Positions 1 through 11,131 of a stretch of DNA of 64,000 nucleotides are shown here, in pieces. Numbering within the stretch: the first letter of the stretch is position 1; every line of letters starts with the position of its first letter. The stretch is from contig JAWWNJ010000157.1 of the NCBI GenBank assembly GCA_037176885.1, forward strand, positions 248,001-312,000. The letters are read 5' to 3'. Origin of the DNA: Favolaschia claudopus. Taxonomy: Eukaryota; Basidiomycota; Agaricomycetes; Agaricales; Mycenaceae. Under the pieces are notes generated by a model. It did no database searches and was not told the origin of the DNA. It saw only the letters and a list, made by a program, of their open reading frames with translations. The translations under genes and the position numbers were made by a program.

Positions 1-47
1 AGAAACAGCTTTAGAGATATACACAAGATTCAGTCTCCGCTCGCCGT

Positions 48-846
48 TCACGCAAGGGCTGAAGTATCAAACGAGTCAATGTCAGATATAATTCAAACCA
101 TTTCATTGGAACCGACTCACGCGCAGCAACAATCTTCCAAGACTGCTGAGTTTGCAGAGACGGGTCTATCTGTGCGAGGATGGCCTAAACCAAACAGCGA
201 AGGTCAGCATCAATGATTGCTTCTATCTATCGGAAAACACGAACCGGTGCACCAGACATCCCAGGAACGGCCTTCCACGAAGTGAGTGCACGGCCGCTGC
301 CCACTTCAACGATCCTACACAATTCCAATTCCAAATTTTATTCATTCAAATCTATCTTCGCCGCATACCTGACAGTGTTGGCGGAAGCGCTAATTGTCTG
401 CAGTGCGAACGTTGCGGGGAATTTCGAGGATACAATGAGTTCAGCGCCGTAGGCGTTCCCGCCGAACGCCGCAGCCGGGTAAGAGAGGAATAAGGAAGAG
501 TCGAGCCCGTTTGCGATGCGGTAGGTGTTCGAGCCTTGCGGGATGAGGGACCACTATGTCGACGTAGGTCAATATTCGATGCTGATGGAGGATACTATCC
601 CAGGATGGAAGGAAATACCTCTTGATTGACAGCGTTCGAGAAGCTGCCGGGGAATACGAAGACGGCGGTGCCTTCGCCGGGGGGAGAAGGGCCATTGTCG
701 ACAAGGTTGAGTCCGAAGCCTTGGAAGTCGTTGATGTTGAGGAGACCGGCGAGGGCGGGAGTCGGTCCGACAGCGGGGTTCGGAGCCGCGGTTGCCGCCA
801 TGGTGGCGACGATGATGAGGCCTACGATGGAAGAGATGAGCTGCAT
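48..846 (-). CDS. Secreted ricin-B-like (beta-trefoil) protein
   Basis: Five exons (846-619, 553-369, 314-245, 184-121, 58-48) give 185 aa. The start begins MQLISSIVGL and has a hydrophobic leader of about 18 residues, typical of a signal peptide, followed by a Pro/Ala stretch. The mature part carries two QxW-type motifs (QEWSL near the middle, QQSWKIV at the C-terminus) and Gly/Asn-rich turns, as in ricin-B lectin-like beta-trefoils of mushrooms. Known for the family: carbohydrate binding, often in defence or cell-wall contexts. Inference: extracellular sugar-binding protein with no catalytic domain. All introns are GT-AG. The protein ends right after the last QxW strand, so it appears complete. 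The 11-nt last exon is the least certain piece. Confidence 0.72.
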
Positions 847-2558
847 GGAGAAGGGTTGCTTGTGAGCGGTGAGAATGATTTGGCGGGGAGTTGGGGGTAG
901 AGAAAGGTTAGTTGGGCTTATATACAATCGAAGAAATATTTTGCAAGGATTGTTCCATTGCAATTGAACTTTGCCTCTGGCTGTCGGGTAAACTGGTTCT
1001 GGACCATTTGACGTGAACACTGGCAGCTTCTCGGCGCGATGGGCCTGATGCTGAAGCGAGGCGAACCTAGGTGAAACCTTGCCAAGAAGGACCTTCGGAA
1101 TTCTGGAGTAAACACATGTTCACCTCGTACTTGCGATTATGAGGTTCGGCGGCTCGGTTGGGAAAACGGTGCTGACGGTACCTTTCAAAACTTGAACAGT
1201 TGACCACGGTGTCAGCGTGACCTCATGGACGGCGATGTCGATGGATGTATCACATCTGAAAGATGGTAACTGAATCCAGGTCAAACTCAAAGAAATAAGG
1301 TGACTAGGGAGAAATTGCTGCAGCGTACCTTCAGGTACCTTCACTCGACAGCATCTGAACTTGCTTTGACAGTTCAACAAGTGATTTCCGCCAAGAGTTT
1401 GACGAACGAGAAAAGATTCGAATCCCGTCCTATGAAATTATTCTTTTCGAGGCTTGAGCCACAGCCGGCGTTACAAACCCGCCGCTGAGATGCCGCATTT
1501 TAACGAGTCCAGCTCGGTCGACGAACAGAGAAAATTGAGGTTGCTGAAGGATCAGTTCCGGGACCATGACGATTCATTCCTCGGTTTCGCAGTGATTCCC
1601 CTGCGTGCCGCGAAGGGTTTCAGCTGCGTAGGGTATTCGTGCATGGACGTCGGAAGCAAGAGGGTCACAGCAATGTCACATCCATCACGCATCGTTGATC
1701 TGTGACTTGATGTGACGCCACCTTTGCTCTTCCTCCTCTTTCACCTCGAGTCCCTGCTCGCTAGCCCAGCCCCGCCACAATATAGTTGGTCTTCTGAACT
1801 GCGCGGTGATTAGTGCTACACTCTACCTGCATCTATTGCGGAACAGTGCTCAATTTTATTCACGACACACGACTTTCGGAATCGCAATCGCCGCGTCGGC
1901 GCGTCAAGTTTCAAGCCGATATTTTCTGAGGGATTTTTCTCTCTCTCTCGTGGTAAGGAATCGTCGCTGCCTCTCTGCATCCTATGATTCTGACATGTAC
2001 TTCTTCAATATCTTCATGTACAACCGCAGCTCAACGCCTCACATCCTTCTCAACGTTTGGATTCCGAAGAATACTGGTCTGGATTTGGCAGGCAAAGTTT
2101 CATCTCTCCGTTCTCTGATTCTGCAAAAGGTTCAACTCACTCAAGCAGTATCACGGGGTGTCTTTTGTTACGCCGAGTCGAAGATATCATGCCGGGAGAA
2201 CGACACGAGTTTGCGCACGTTCGTCGAGCGACCAACGATATCCGGCATATCTCGAGGCCAACTTCTCAAAAAGCATTGCCCATCGGGCCCCGAGTGTTTC
2301 TCAAAATGCGATTTTCCCTCTCATACTCGTCTCAGTGAGTTTCACCACTCAATTTGAATCGAACACTGAACTTTACACTTGGCTAAAACGGTGCGTCCTG
2401 CGGCGGGCAAACCATCTCTGCAAACCATCGGGCTCAAATGCGGCGTTGCATGACATGTGAGAGAATCTCTAGGCCAAGAAGGCCTCATGGTTATCCTGAC
2501 ACCAGAAATATAAGCTAGGATTGAATCGCACTTCGTAAGTCCCCCCCCTCGCCTCTCC
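847..2558. other. Intergenic stretch without a supported gene
   Basis: Several open frames exist, the longest at 1806-2357 (+), but none shows a recognisable domain, codon pattern or splice structure. A T-loop-like string near 1413 (AGATTCGAATCCC) is not accompanied by a foldable tRNA. Confidence 0.5.
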
Positions 2559-3816
2559 ATGACATCTCTCCCTGTCGAACTCATTGAAGCTATTGTCGAA
2601 GCAGTGTCCGACCAACGCACCCTCCGCTCGTGCGCGCTGGTGTCCAAAGCCTTCCTCAGCCCCAGCCATCGCCTCATCTTCCAGTCACTTCTCCTCCAAC
2701 ACAGTCGCCAGAATATCCCTGACTTTCGCACCATCGCGCAGGTTCATGCGTTCTGCATCAACTCTCCGCACATATTCTCCTACTTTCGACGCCTACATAT
2801 AGGATTCCTTCGGCTCGAGGTTGATGCGGACGGTCCACGGCTCCAGCGAGTCCTTGCGTCCCTCAAGGGAGTCGTGCATTTGCAGATCAGCGGTTTTGAC
2901 TCCGCACCGAATTCAACGTTCGAAATTTCACCCATCGTCGTTCAAGGCATTCTCGCACTGCTGCACCTGCCGAGTCTGAACAAGATCTCGCTGTATAAAA
3001 TTCACAGCGCCCAGATGGATCTGTTGCACGCCGCAATGTCTCATGCGCGCACACTTTCGCTCGCGGAAATTCGAATTTCCACAACACCCAACATGGAATC
3101 AAGCGTTCACGCTAATCCCGAGAGTTGTTATCTCGAGGAACTCGTTCTTGGCCTATCTACCCAGCCCCAAAGCGCACTTCTCTTCCTCCTCCGCCCCGAC
3201 TCGGCTCCATACCTCCAGAAGATCCGCTCATTACGCCTTCATTGGCACTGGGAGGACAATGCGACGACGTACAGGCTTGTGGAATCTCTCTCTTCAACGC
3301 TGCAGCATTTATGGATCACTTCAATCGGTGCGGGTTTCCTTTCATTCTCTCCTGCAATCTTACAATTCTGACGTCGGCATCATAGACTATGCTCATCCCT
3401 CATTCCCACTCCACCTGCCTCCCCTGCCCTCCCTGCTCTCAATCACACTCCGGCTCTCAGAGCGCCTCATCTCCCCAGTCGATCTCGTAGCCCCTATCAA
3501 CACCTTCTCGTCCACCATCCCCCGCGTCGAACATATCACATACGTCTTCGATACCTACGCCGATCTAGACGAGGGATTCGCGCCGGAGTCTTCAATATTC
3601 GCGTTCGTGAGCGCGATGGAGCGGAATCGGGCGCGGATGTTGAATCTGAAAAGGGTGGAGTGTTCGTTGAATTTCAGATTGAATCAGAGTCAGGGTGTGA
3701 GGGAGGGGCTGATGGGGCGGCTGGAGACGTTTGCAAGGGAGAGATATCCCAGCTTGTTGAGCGGAGAGGGAGGGGTGATGGAGTTTTCCGTCTCGACGGT
3801 AGGGGCCGGGGTGTAA
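2559..3816 (+). CDS. F-box-like protein with LRR-like C-terminal region
   Basis: Two exons, 2559-3327 and 3386-3816, joined in phase 1 by a GT-AG intron, give 399 aa. The N-terminus MTSLPVELIEAIVEAV followed by CALVSKAFLSPSHRLIFQ is the usual F-box/F-box-like helix set of agaricomycete proteins. The rest is Leu/Pro-rich repeat-like sequence (SLRLHWHW, PPLPSLLSITLRLSE), as expected for an LRR-type substrate-recognition region. Known role: F-box proteins bind Skp1 and recruit targets to SCF ubiquitin ligases. The actual target is unknown. Such genes are strongly expanded in mushrooms, and this window has three further copies. Confidence 0.8.
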
Positions 3817-4017
3817 AAGTGTGCTGTGTTCTAAGGTGTTGCGATGTAGGTGAGCTGGGTGTTTTACCTAAATGAGAGGTCACACCAACTCACTGTCTCG
3901 AGAGTGCTGTACCTTAAGATTTTATTTTCGTTCTGATCTCTGTGAAACATACTTCGGCCACGGTACCTACACAAATGTTGTAAATACCTCTGCTCAAGAT
4001 ATCGCTTTATGGGACAT

Positions 4018-4775
4018 TCAAGCCTCGCTAGCATGCACGTCGAAAATCCATCCCTTCACAAACGCTTCCTGAATCCCATCATAAAATACCCGCGCCATTC
4101 GCTCGTACGCGGCGTCGTTTGGATGTGTCCCATCTTCGAGATCTTCAACACCAATAACTGCATGGCAGTCAACCAACAGCACCGCCCGCCCCGCATCCAC
4201 GAAATCCCGCACAACGTCCGAAAGGGCGGCGTTGTAGCTCGTAATCCGCGCGTTTGCTCTACTATCCCTATTCGGCGGCAAAGTCGACACCACAACACAT
4301 ACTCCTGCAGCCTCACCGTCCAATACATCCTGAATCATTTTCGTCAACCGTAGAGGTGCATTAGCCGCATCAAAATTCGCCCCGACGTCGTTCGTTCCCA
4401 CGAGGATGGTTACGATGTTGGGTTTGTAGATTGGCATGGCTGCGAGGGCGCTGCGGTGGACTTGGGATATGAAGTATCCGGGGTATCCTTCGTTATTGGG
4501 TTGCGCGAAGGTGCCGGCCGATTGAGAGCCGACCATTTGGACGGTGTTGCCGTCTGCTGTGAGGAGGTCGTAGAGGTGGGCGCGGTAGCCGGATTCGTGG
4601 GTGCTTCCAGTGCCGAACGTTATCGATGCTAAAAATTTCTTGACGGAATTTAAAGGTGAGTCAAGATTGTTGTTGGTCTCATGCTGTGAACGACGCTAAA
4701 TGAGAGTTGCTTACCTCCCAGTGGCATGATCCTGCAGGTGTTGCCGGAGAAAGCAGAAGTGGTGGATGCTGACAT
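4018..4775 (-). CDS. SGNH/GDSL-type hydrolase (CE3-like esterase)
   Basis: Two exons, 4775-4715 and 4628-4018, give 223 aa. Block I reads MPLGASITFG across the splice; the usual GDS is GAS here, but the nucleophile Ser is kept. Block III is GTND and block V is DGTHPND, supplying the Asp/His pair. The spacing fits SGNH hydrolases related to carbohydrate esterase family 3. Known activity: ester hydrolysis, for example deacetylation of xylan in CE3. The first exon starts at MSASTTSAFS, which is not a convincing signal peptide; an upstream exon may be missing. The substrate cannot be told from sequence. Confidence 0.75.
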
Positions 4776-5716
4776 GAGAGCAGAGAAGAAAGAGAATCGG
4801 GGCGTCACTACGCCGTGACCGATCAGTAACTTGAAACTCCGCTTTAATTTTTCCATTACTTAGCCTGGCCCACTTATCGAAAATGTGGAACCTTTTACAC
4901 ATTCACGAGCTCTCGGTCCGCTGCAGTGACTAAAATTCGCCTCTTACTGTAAGCTTCTCGTTCGTTCATCATTCTTCAAGTTTCAGGTTCTAGCCTGAGG
5001 CTATTCTAAACTGCTATTCAATAGCAGTTTAGAATAGCCAATTCTCCGGATAACGCTCTTCCACTGGCAGCTCTCACCGAACGACAAAAAGATCAAATTA
5101 TTTTTGAGGATAGGCGCTCGTACTTACAGGGCCTGTTAGTCTCTCCGAATCTCTCGTAGACAGCCGGTACAACAAAAGATCCTCGTACCTACGGTTGTTG
5201 TAAGCGCCGGTATGGATTCACGCACAAGCAATATTTACGCAAAGAGTGAGATCTGTTCTTGATTCAGAAGCGGCGAATTTCTTCGCGCGATGAAGTGAGT
5301 TCGACTTGGACTTCCATTCATCATTCAGTGCGATTGAACTCTATTGCCTTTAACGCTGGTATGAATTCCTGCATGAAAGGGTGTCATATTCAGCTTCTAG
5401 AATCAGAAAACACAAATCGATTCGACGTCCTTCAATGCCTGAGGCATCCTACCTTACAAGAGGATTTTAGGTCGAGGTCCTTGAAAATCGGTCAAGATGG
5501 CTGTTGAGTTTGGCGCTGAATGTAAATTGCTTTTAGATGTATATGGATGAGGCGCCTAGTGAGCAATATAAAGCATGGTATGTATGTCGGGCTGTAGCTC
5601 AATCGTTGAGTTCCACCCCAGCTCTGAGTACAAACGAGCAATCTGTGCGTCTACCCTCCTTGATGCAATTAAATCTGACCTAGTCTTGATAGGATTCACA
5701 GAAAATTCAAACAAGA
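4776..5716. other. AT-rich intergenic region
   Basis: No supported gene. It contains the near-perfect palindrome at 4999-5039. The stretch around 5589 (GGCTGTAGCTCAATCG) recalls a tRNA A-box, but no matching T-arm follows. Confidence 0.5.
4999..5039. repeat. Inverted repeat, 19-bp perfect arms, 3-nt loop
   Basis: Left arm GGCTATTCTAAACTGCTAT (4999-5017), spacer TCA, then its exact reverse complement (5021-5039). It lies in AT-rich intergenic DNA about 220 bp upstream of the SGNH hydrolase start. It could form a cruciform or be the relic of a small foldback element. Confidence 0.9.
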
Positions 5717-6115
5717 ATGACTTACATTAACGGCATTGCCCCCATTGTCACCGTTCGAGGCCCAGGCAACCTCCACCACCTGTCGTACAACTCCAACGGC
5801 GGCATCGTCAACTGCGTCGGCATCATGCCCGCCCCAGTCGCCGCCAACGAAAACAACACCGTGACGAACTTCCTTCTCGGGTTCGCATACAGTTTCACGG
5901 GTTATGCGTTCTATTGGGACGGCGCGGGGCCGGCGTTCTGGAGGATTGCGGGGTCGCCGTTTACTGAGCCCGTGGGGACGAGTTGGTCGGCAGCGACGGG
6001 GGTGCCGTGGGGGAGTCAGATTGATTTGGGGATTAATGTGGAGAGTGAGGTGGCAACGGCGGCGAATGAGGATAATGAGGTTATTGTTTATATCATTCCG
6101 GGAGATCTTGATTGA
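5717..6115 (+). CDS. Small orphan protein, 132 aa
   Basis: A single open frame beginning MTYINGIAPIV. I do not recognise the family. It has no signal peptide, is rich in Gly, Asn and aromatic residues (FTGYAFYWDG, GPAFWRIAG) and ends in an acidic, beta-strand-like tail (NEVIVYIIPGDLD). Such composition is common in small cytosolic lectin-like or beta-sandwich mushroom proteins, but that is only an impression. The codon pattern (frequent C in third position early, G later) and the clean stop support real coding. No intron is needed. Confidence 0.55.
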   Translation: MTYINGIAPIVTVRGPGNLHHLSYNSNGGIVNCVGIMPAPVAANENNTVTNFLLGFAYSFTGYAFYWDGAGPAFWRIAGSPFTEPVGTSWSAATGVPWGSQIDLGINVESEVATAANEDNEVIVYIIPGDLD

Positions 6116-6871
6116 CGGTGGGGTGGGGTGGGGTTGATTAGGGAGGAATATCCAGTTTCGGATGGTGAATGGGTGTATATTTGTGGATTTTTCTGTATTG
6201 CCAAAGCAGACCGCAGCATGGATTGAAAGAAAGAACGTACCTGGTGGTGTTCCTGTGTTCAAAGAAAGAATAGGGCGTTGACAGCGTGTTGGCACAAGAG
6301 CAATTCATTATTCGGGGTCCAAGTTTAGGCAAGCGTACGGACGGGCGTGCGGTAAGTTCATCGTAGGCTTAGCTGCCGAGTCCCCGGGGCGCCGGCCCGT
6401 ACAGGTCGAGTCTCGACGTTGTTCATTGGTTGTTCATGCGAAACTCGTTCAAAACTAAGTAGCTGCTAAGTAGCAACTAAGTAGTCTACCTGGCGGCCTA
6501 CTTACCTCCGAGTCATGATGCAGGCGGACCAGGCCAAGATCCAGCTGCCAGGCAGTGGCAAAGTGCCAGCTGGAGCCTGGCGGCGGGCGATAAGTAGACC
6601 TTCGTATCTTGGCCGGACTGTCCCGGCGAATATAAGACCAGATCCTCAGAACTAGCAGACAGTCGAAAGCCGAGTACTAGCTGCGTCGCCGACGACAGTG
6701 ACCTGAAAGACAAAGAGAGGGTGTCTGGCTCGAGATGGCCATGTTTGGCTGATATATCGTTTGATCCAATCAACCTCTCAAACGGGAAGCCGGCGGATCA
6801 GCGCCGAATATTCCGAGTCACCAAGGCTGTCACGTTCTCTCACAGTGTCAGGCTCTTGCTCTGTGTCCACA
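6116..6871. other. Intergenic region upstream of the interrupted F-box gene
   Basis: No supported gene. The frame of the F-box gene is open upstream of 6872 back to an ATG at 6761, so an N-terminal extension of 37 residues is possible. Short direct repeats (AAGTAGC/TAAGTAG) occur at 6456-6486. Confidence 0.45.
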
Positions 6872-7839
6872 ATGACCTCTGAGGCAGACCTGCCCTTCGA
6901 GCTATATTCAAAGATATTTCTGCACTCTCTGCCTGCCAACGGCGTCGCACGTCCTAATCCTCACGAATCCCCCCTTCTTCTGCTCCAAATTTGCCGACGA
7001 TGGCGCACCATCGCACTGGCGACATCGAAACTTTGGGATTCACTATTCATGGAATATCGTCACGAACCCGGGTACGAAGCTGTCTTGCCTTTTGCTGTGC
7101 ACTCCACTGCTGCACTCATGGACCTGTGGTTTACCCGCTGCAATGGACACACCTTATCCCTTACCCTCCGGTCCTACAAGTACCCGGAATGGACTGCACA
7201 GCTTCCACGTGGACTGTTGGACGTTTTACAGAACAGATTTTCCCGGTGGAAACATCTAGAGATACATCTTCCTTGGCAAGACTTCTTGGATCTCGGAAAT
7301 TTCAACGGTTCCCTCTCCGCGCTCCGAAATCTTACTATCCTGGTCATTGACGGTGTAGTTCCGTCCGTCTTTGACTGCGAAACATCACTCTGTACAAAAT
7401 CCCCTCTTCTTGCGATACTTCGTTTTGGAAACCTATTCCAAAGCGTCCCGCGCCGGCTCCTCACTTCGGTGGCAGCAGCATCGTCTAATTTAACCACCTT
7501 GCAATTGGAATCCTTCGACCCATCTTGCCCTCTTGCCGTCTTGGATCTATTTCCTCGTCTTCGTCAGCTCATATTTCGTTACATTGGGCACCGATCTGAA
7601 GATGTAAATAACCATGCGCCCAAAGCCGTTGTGGCTCGTGTCCTCTCGTCTCTGTACATTGAAGGATATCTCGGCGACATGCTCCAACACATCTCCGCCC
7701 CTTCACTGCGTCATTTCGGCGTAAATGTCTACGATGAGTATAGCTCCCATGCAGCTATCTCGTTCATCTTGCGTTCACAATGCACGCTTCACCGCCTATC
7801 CCTTTGTGCGAGCACCCAGACAATATCCCCGACTCTCTT
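6872..7839 (+). pseudogene. 5' part of an F-box/LRR gene interrupted by the large element
   Basis: The frame starts MTSEADLPFELYSKIF and continues LLLQICRRWRTIALATSKLW, the classical F-box-like opening of agaricomycete proteins, followed by Leu-rich sequence. It runs into the element at 7839 and stops 21 nt later at an accidental TAA. The downstream half restarts in the same frame at 32340. Leaving out the element and one copy of the 10-bp repeat, 968 + 386 + 53 nt make 469 whole codons, the normal length of this family. The intact reading frame on both sides suggests a recent disruption. Alternative: a short protein truncated at 7861 is still made. Confidence 0.85.
7830..7839. repeat. Left copy of the 10-bp target-site duplication
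   Basis: CGACTCTCTT lies inside the F-box coding sequence (codons for T-L-L) immediately before the terminal inverted repeat. An identical copy stands at 32330-32339. The true duplication could be 8 bp (for example ACTCTCTT) with two chance matches; 8 bp would match what is known for Zisupton-type elements. Confidence 0.82.
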
Positions 7840-7844
7840 GGTTC

Positions 7845-7929
7845 TCAGTTTAAATAATTAATTCTATAAAGCTACTAGTCATAATTAAAAATCATTTTCC
7901 TTTACTACCGTAAAGGTATTTACTGCAGC
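7845..7929 (+). repeat. Left terminal inverted repeat
   Basis: The outer 20 bases match the right end at 16 of 20 positions (TCAGTT, three mismatches, ATA, one mismatch, TTAATTC). Further in, ATAATTA, AATCATTT, TTACTA and TAAAG follow in the same order as in the right end, with small gaps. Five bases separate it from the target duplication. Confidence 0.75.
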
Positions 7930-7941
7930 GCAGAGCGCTGC
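7925..7941. repeat. GC-rich hairpin at the inner edge of the left TIR
   Basis: GCAGCGC, loop AGA, GCGCTGC: a 7-bp perfect stem in otherwise AT-rich DNA. No equivalent hairpin was seen at the right end. Confidence 0.6.
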
Positions 7942-8048
7942 TACTTCCACACCAAAATCATTTCCGATCATCGACTTCAAAATCAATCTCCCAAGAATTA
8001 ATTTTGTATTGCTATGTTATCCCACTGCTGCGATTCATTTGTGTGGCT

Positions 8049-8320
8049 ACCGGGACAGAGATCAGTCCGTTGAGCTATTGAGACGAGATTGATTTTTCAT
8101 ACCTATTGCATCGGAATTGATTTCATGTGCCTATTTGAACGAGAATCATTTCGTGTACTTGACTCCGAAGGAAGAGATATCTGGGCGACCGGTACGAAAA
8201 TCAGTCCGTTGAACTACCCAGATGAAGATTGATTCTCATACCTATTGGATCGAAATTGATTTCGTCTGCCTATCTGAACGAGAATCATTTCGTATACCTC
8301 ATTCCGAAAAAGGAAATATG
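8049..8320 (+). repeat. Imperfect tandem duplication, about 139-bp unit (subterminal repeat)
   Basis: Two copies share ATCAGTCCGTTGA (starting 8061 and 8200), then GATTGATTYTCATACCTATTG, then ATTGATTTC and GAACGAGAATCATTTCGT in the same order. They form the left subterminal region of the element. Similar ATTGATTT/AATCATTT words recur inverted at the right end. Confidence 0.85.
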
Positions 8321-8477
8321 TGATGAGACCCGAAAAGGCAATTCAAGTTGGTGGGTATTGGGGCGTGAAAATGGGCATTGAAAATGGGCATAACATATAG
8401 TGCATTTCTAACTAATCAAACAGGGCTTTCTTAGGTACCTCCTGAAGGGTCATTGAGATATGGACGAGGCCTTTATT

Positions 8478-10917
8478 CTATGAGACGGACTCACCGTCAT
8501 CACCAGATCCGACTCCGGAATCTCCCCCCAGGTCATACCTGGCGGAGGCAAGCCGCTCTGCGAATCTCATTAGATGCTGGATCTCATGAGACGAAATGAA
8601 TCTTACCCTTGGGTATCTCCAGTTCTGATGATAATACGTGAGTTCCAGTTCCGGCGGCGAATCCGGCTGCTGACGGCGGGCCCTGGATCGCTTCGGAGCG
8701 CTGGTGTTGGCGTTGTCGTTCCCCGTGTCCGGCGCCTTCCTCTTCCGTCCTCGAGTCGCTTTGGGTTTCGGGGGAGTAGGAGGGGCCGGGGAGAGAGACG
8801 GTGAGCGAGGCGGCACTGGGGGCGGTGCGATGGAACCGTCGGTGGCGGGTTTCGGTGGAGTAGAGGGCGGGGGAGAAAGGGGAGACAGCGAGCGAGGTGG
8901 AGAATGAGGTGGCACTGGAGGTTCCACGATCACATCGTCGGGGGTGGGTTCATCGGCAGGCGGGGATGGGCGTGATATAGGTCCCCCGCCCCTGCCTCTC
9001 CCCCCTCGTTTGCCCCTGCCGCTGCCGCGTGTGGCCTTTGCTCGCGCACTTGGCTTGCCCCCCTCGTCTGACTTGGGCGGTGACTTGGGCGGTGGACCAT
9101 CGGGACGGGGAATGACTGGAACCCAGGGTGGAGAAAAGTCCAAGGGAGGACGCGGGGCACCGTCGGTCGTGCCCTTCTTGCCCTCGACTCCCCCACCTGC
9201 GTCTTTCCCATCGCCACCTGCACCCTCCTCCTTGTTGCCACTGCCCCCGCTTCCACCTGCGCTCTTTCCATCGTCATTGTCATCCCCTCCCGTTCTCTTC
9301 TTGCCCTCAGCTCCACCACCCGCGTGTTTCCCATCGCCGCCTGCACCCTCCTCCTTGTTGCCACTGCCCCCGCTTCCACCTGCGCTCTTTCCGTCGTCAC
9401 CGGCATCCCCCCCCGTTCTCATCTTGCCCTCGGCTCCACCGCCCGCGTCTTTCCCATCGCCACCTGCGCCCTCCTCCTTTTTCCCACTGGCCCCGCTTCC
9501 ACCTGCGCTCTTTCCATCGTCACCGTCTTCCCCTCCCGTGCTGTTGCCGTTCGATTCCGCGCAGCTCATGAAGTATTTTTCTGGGCTTGTGTTTTCTTCC
9601 TGGCACTGGAGTGCGTACTGATAGTACTCTGCCAGTTGGTCGTGCTTGGCGTAGTCTATATCGAACGCCACGCCCCCCGCGCTTGCGAGAGGGAGCATGA
9701 TCGTCTGGTCTTCGGCAGGCGCGAAGTATTCGTAGAGTAAATTCCGCATCTCGCGACGCCCCAGTCGGGACGTGTCAAGACTTGGAAGTCGCAAGTTACC
9801 GGTAGCGTCCTTTACGAGTCGATCTGCGCAGTGTGTTAGTGGCTCGAAGCTTTCAAGGCAACAGTCTCGCACGTACGCATCAGGCTATCGCGAGCCCAAT
9901 CTTCCAGGCGCGAGATGTCGTTCAGCTTCGGTAAAGGCAGGTGTGGGTCGCCTTGTGGGTTTGCAACGACACCGCTAAGAAAAGAAACTTCCGTCAGCGG
10001 GAGAAAACACTTCATACGTATGGAGACCGACCTCTGTCTCCGTAGCTTCCCTGTCGAGTCTCTGAACGCCCCGAAAACCCAGAATATACCCCGGCCGATC
10101 CCGCCTGGACCGTCTCCAAGAACCGGCTGCAGTGCGTTAACAACGATAGAGGGATAGTTGGCCTGATTCCTACACATGATCGATGTGAGCTGAGGAAGGC
10201 GGGAATATGGCAAGCAAAAGACGTACTCGAAGACTTGCCGTTCGATTTCCTCCGCAGAACTCTTCTTCTCCTTCGCCGCCGCATTATACACGTCAGCCTT
10301 CGCAGTCCAGCCAGCCTTCTCCTCCTCCTCCATCGCATCCCACCATTCCGTTGCCACCTTGTTCGACATATTCATCGCCTTCCCCTTCCCCTTCGTCTCC
10401 CCCGTCTGCTGTAAGCGTATGGTCGCCTCGTCGGTGATCAGTTGTTTCTGTTTCTCGTCTGCTCGATACATATCCAGGCCCGTCTTGGACCGAAAGCGTG
10501 AGGTGGATGGCGCGGGGTTAGCGGTTTGTGGAGGAGCTGCAGGATCCTGGCGTGTCTTCGATTTCGTGTAGTTGGCCTTGCTATTCAGCATGTTGTACAG
10601 CGTCTGCAAATCCCGTTAGCAATGTATTCTGACGAAGAAAAAATTGGGTTCTGGCCACCTACCTTCTTGAAACTTCCTACAGCGTACAACTGCTCGATGT
10701 TGAACTTGTTGTTGACCTCTTCAAACAGGTCTGCATTGCAATAATCCTTTAGATTGATTTTCGGGTCGGTCTCTTTCTCTGCTTTCTTCGCGGCGAACTT
10801 CGGTTGGAGCTCCTCCATGATGTACTTCCGGATTTCTTCAGCCGTTCCTGTGGCCTTCGTTGTAGTATAGACAGGGAGGGCACCGGGGTTGATGAGAGGT
10901 GGCGCGACGTCTGCCAT
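8478..10917 (-). CDS. Element cargo A: HMG-box-like protein with Gly-rich repeat array
   Basis: Five exons (10917-10663, 10603-10227, 10169-10032, 9974-9877, 9823-8478) give 737 aa. The N-terminus is unrecognised. Residues about 85-210 (KTGLDMYRADEKQKQL, then WWDAMEEEEKAGWTAKADVY) resemble the basic/aromatic pattern of HMG-box-like domains seen in transposon-linked mushroom proteins. A middle part (NQANYPSIVVNAL, DWARDSL) is followed by three 41-residue repeats rich in Gly, Lys, Asp and Glu, then a Pro/basic stretch with likely nuclear-localisation signals (KATRGRKRK). Two GACTTTGCGTC motifs lie 215 and 266 bp upstream of the ATG. Inference: a nuclear DNA-binding or chromatin protein; the HMG call is weak. 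Confidence 0.75.
9150..9535 (-). repeat. Three 123-bp (41-aa) coding tandem repeats
   Basis: Within cargo gene A. Each unit starts DDGKSAGGSG and runs through KEEGAGGDGK to AEGK. Units 2 and 3 are almost identical in DNA, suggesting recent expansion. Composition predicts a flexible, charged linker. Confidence 0.85.
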
Positions 10918-11131
10918 GAAGAGGGTGTATTGCGAGAGATGGCTTCCGAATATTGGTTAGAGGTGGTTATTAGAGAGAGAGGGAGAACAAAAGGCGTACC
11001 TGCTTCCACAATCGTATAATAACCAGAGCCCAATGGCCAAAGCGCAGTGGCCAAAGCGCTGGCTAAAGCGCCTCACACAATAGCGCTTGGTCCTGCGCCC
11101 GAGCCATCCATCCAAAGCGTCAAGCCTCGAG

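Noticed and set aside
1380..1440. T-loop-like AGATTCGAATCCCG
   Set aside because: Isolated B-box-like string without the remaining cloverleaf.
1806..2357. 183-codon plus-strand open frame
   Set aside because: No domain, biased Ser/Arg composition and no supporting context; likely chance.
5589..5655. tRNA-like start GGGCTGTAGCTCAATCG
   Set aside because: No T-arm (GGTTCGA-type box) at the right distance and no closing stem.
8944..9621. Long plus-strand open frames opposite the Gly-rich repeats of cargo A
   Set aside because: Shadow frames of a GC-rich repetitive coding region on the other strand; Pro/Ser runs mirror the Gly/Asp/Glu repeats.
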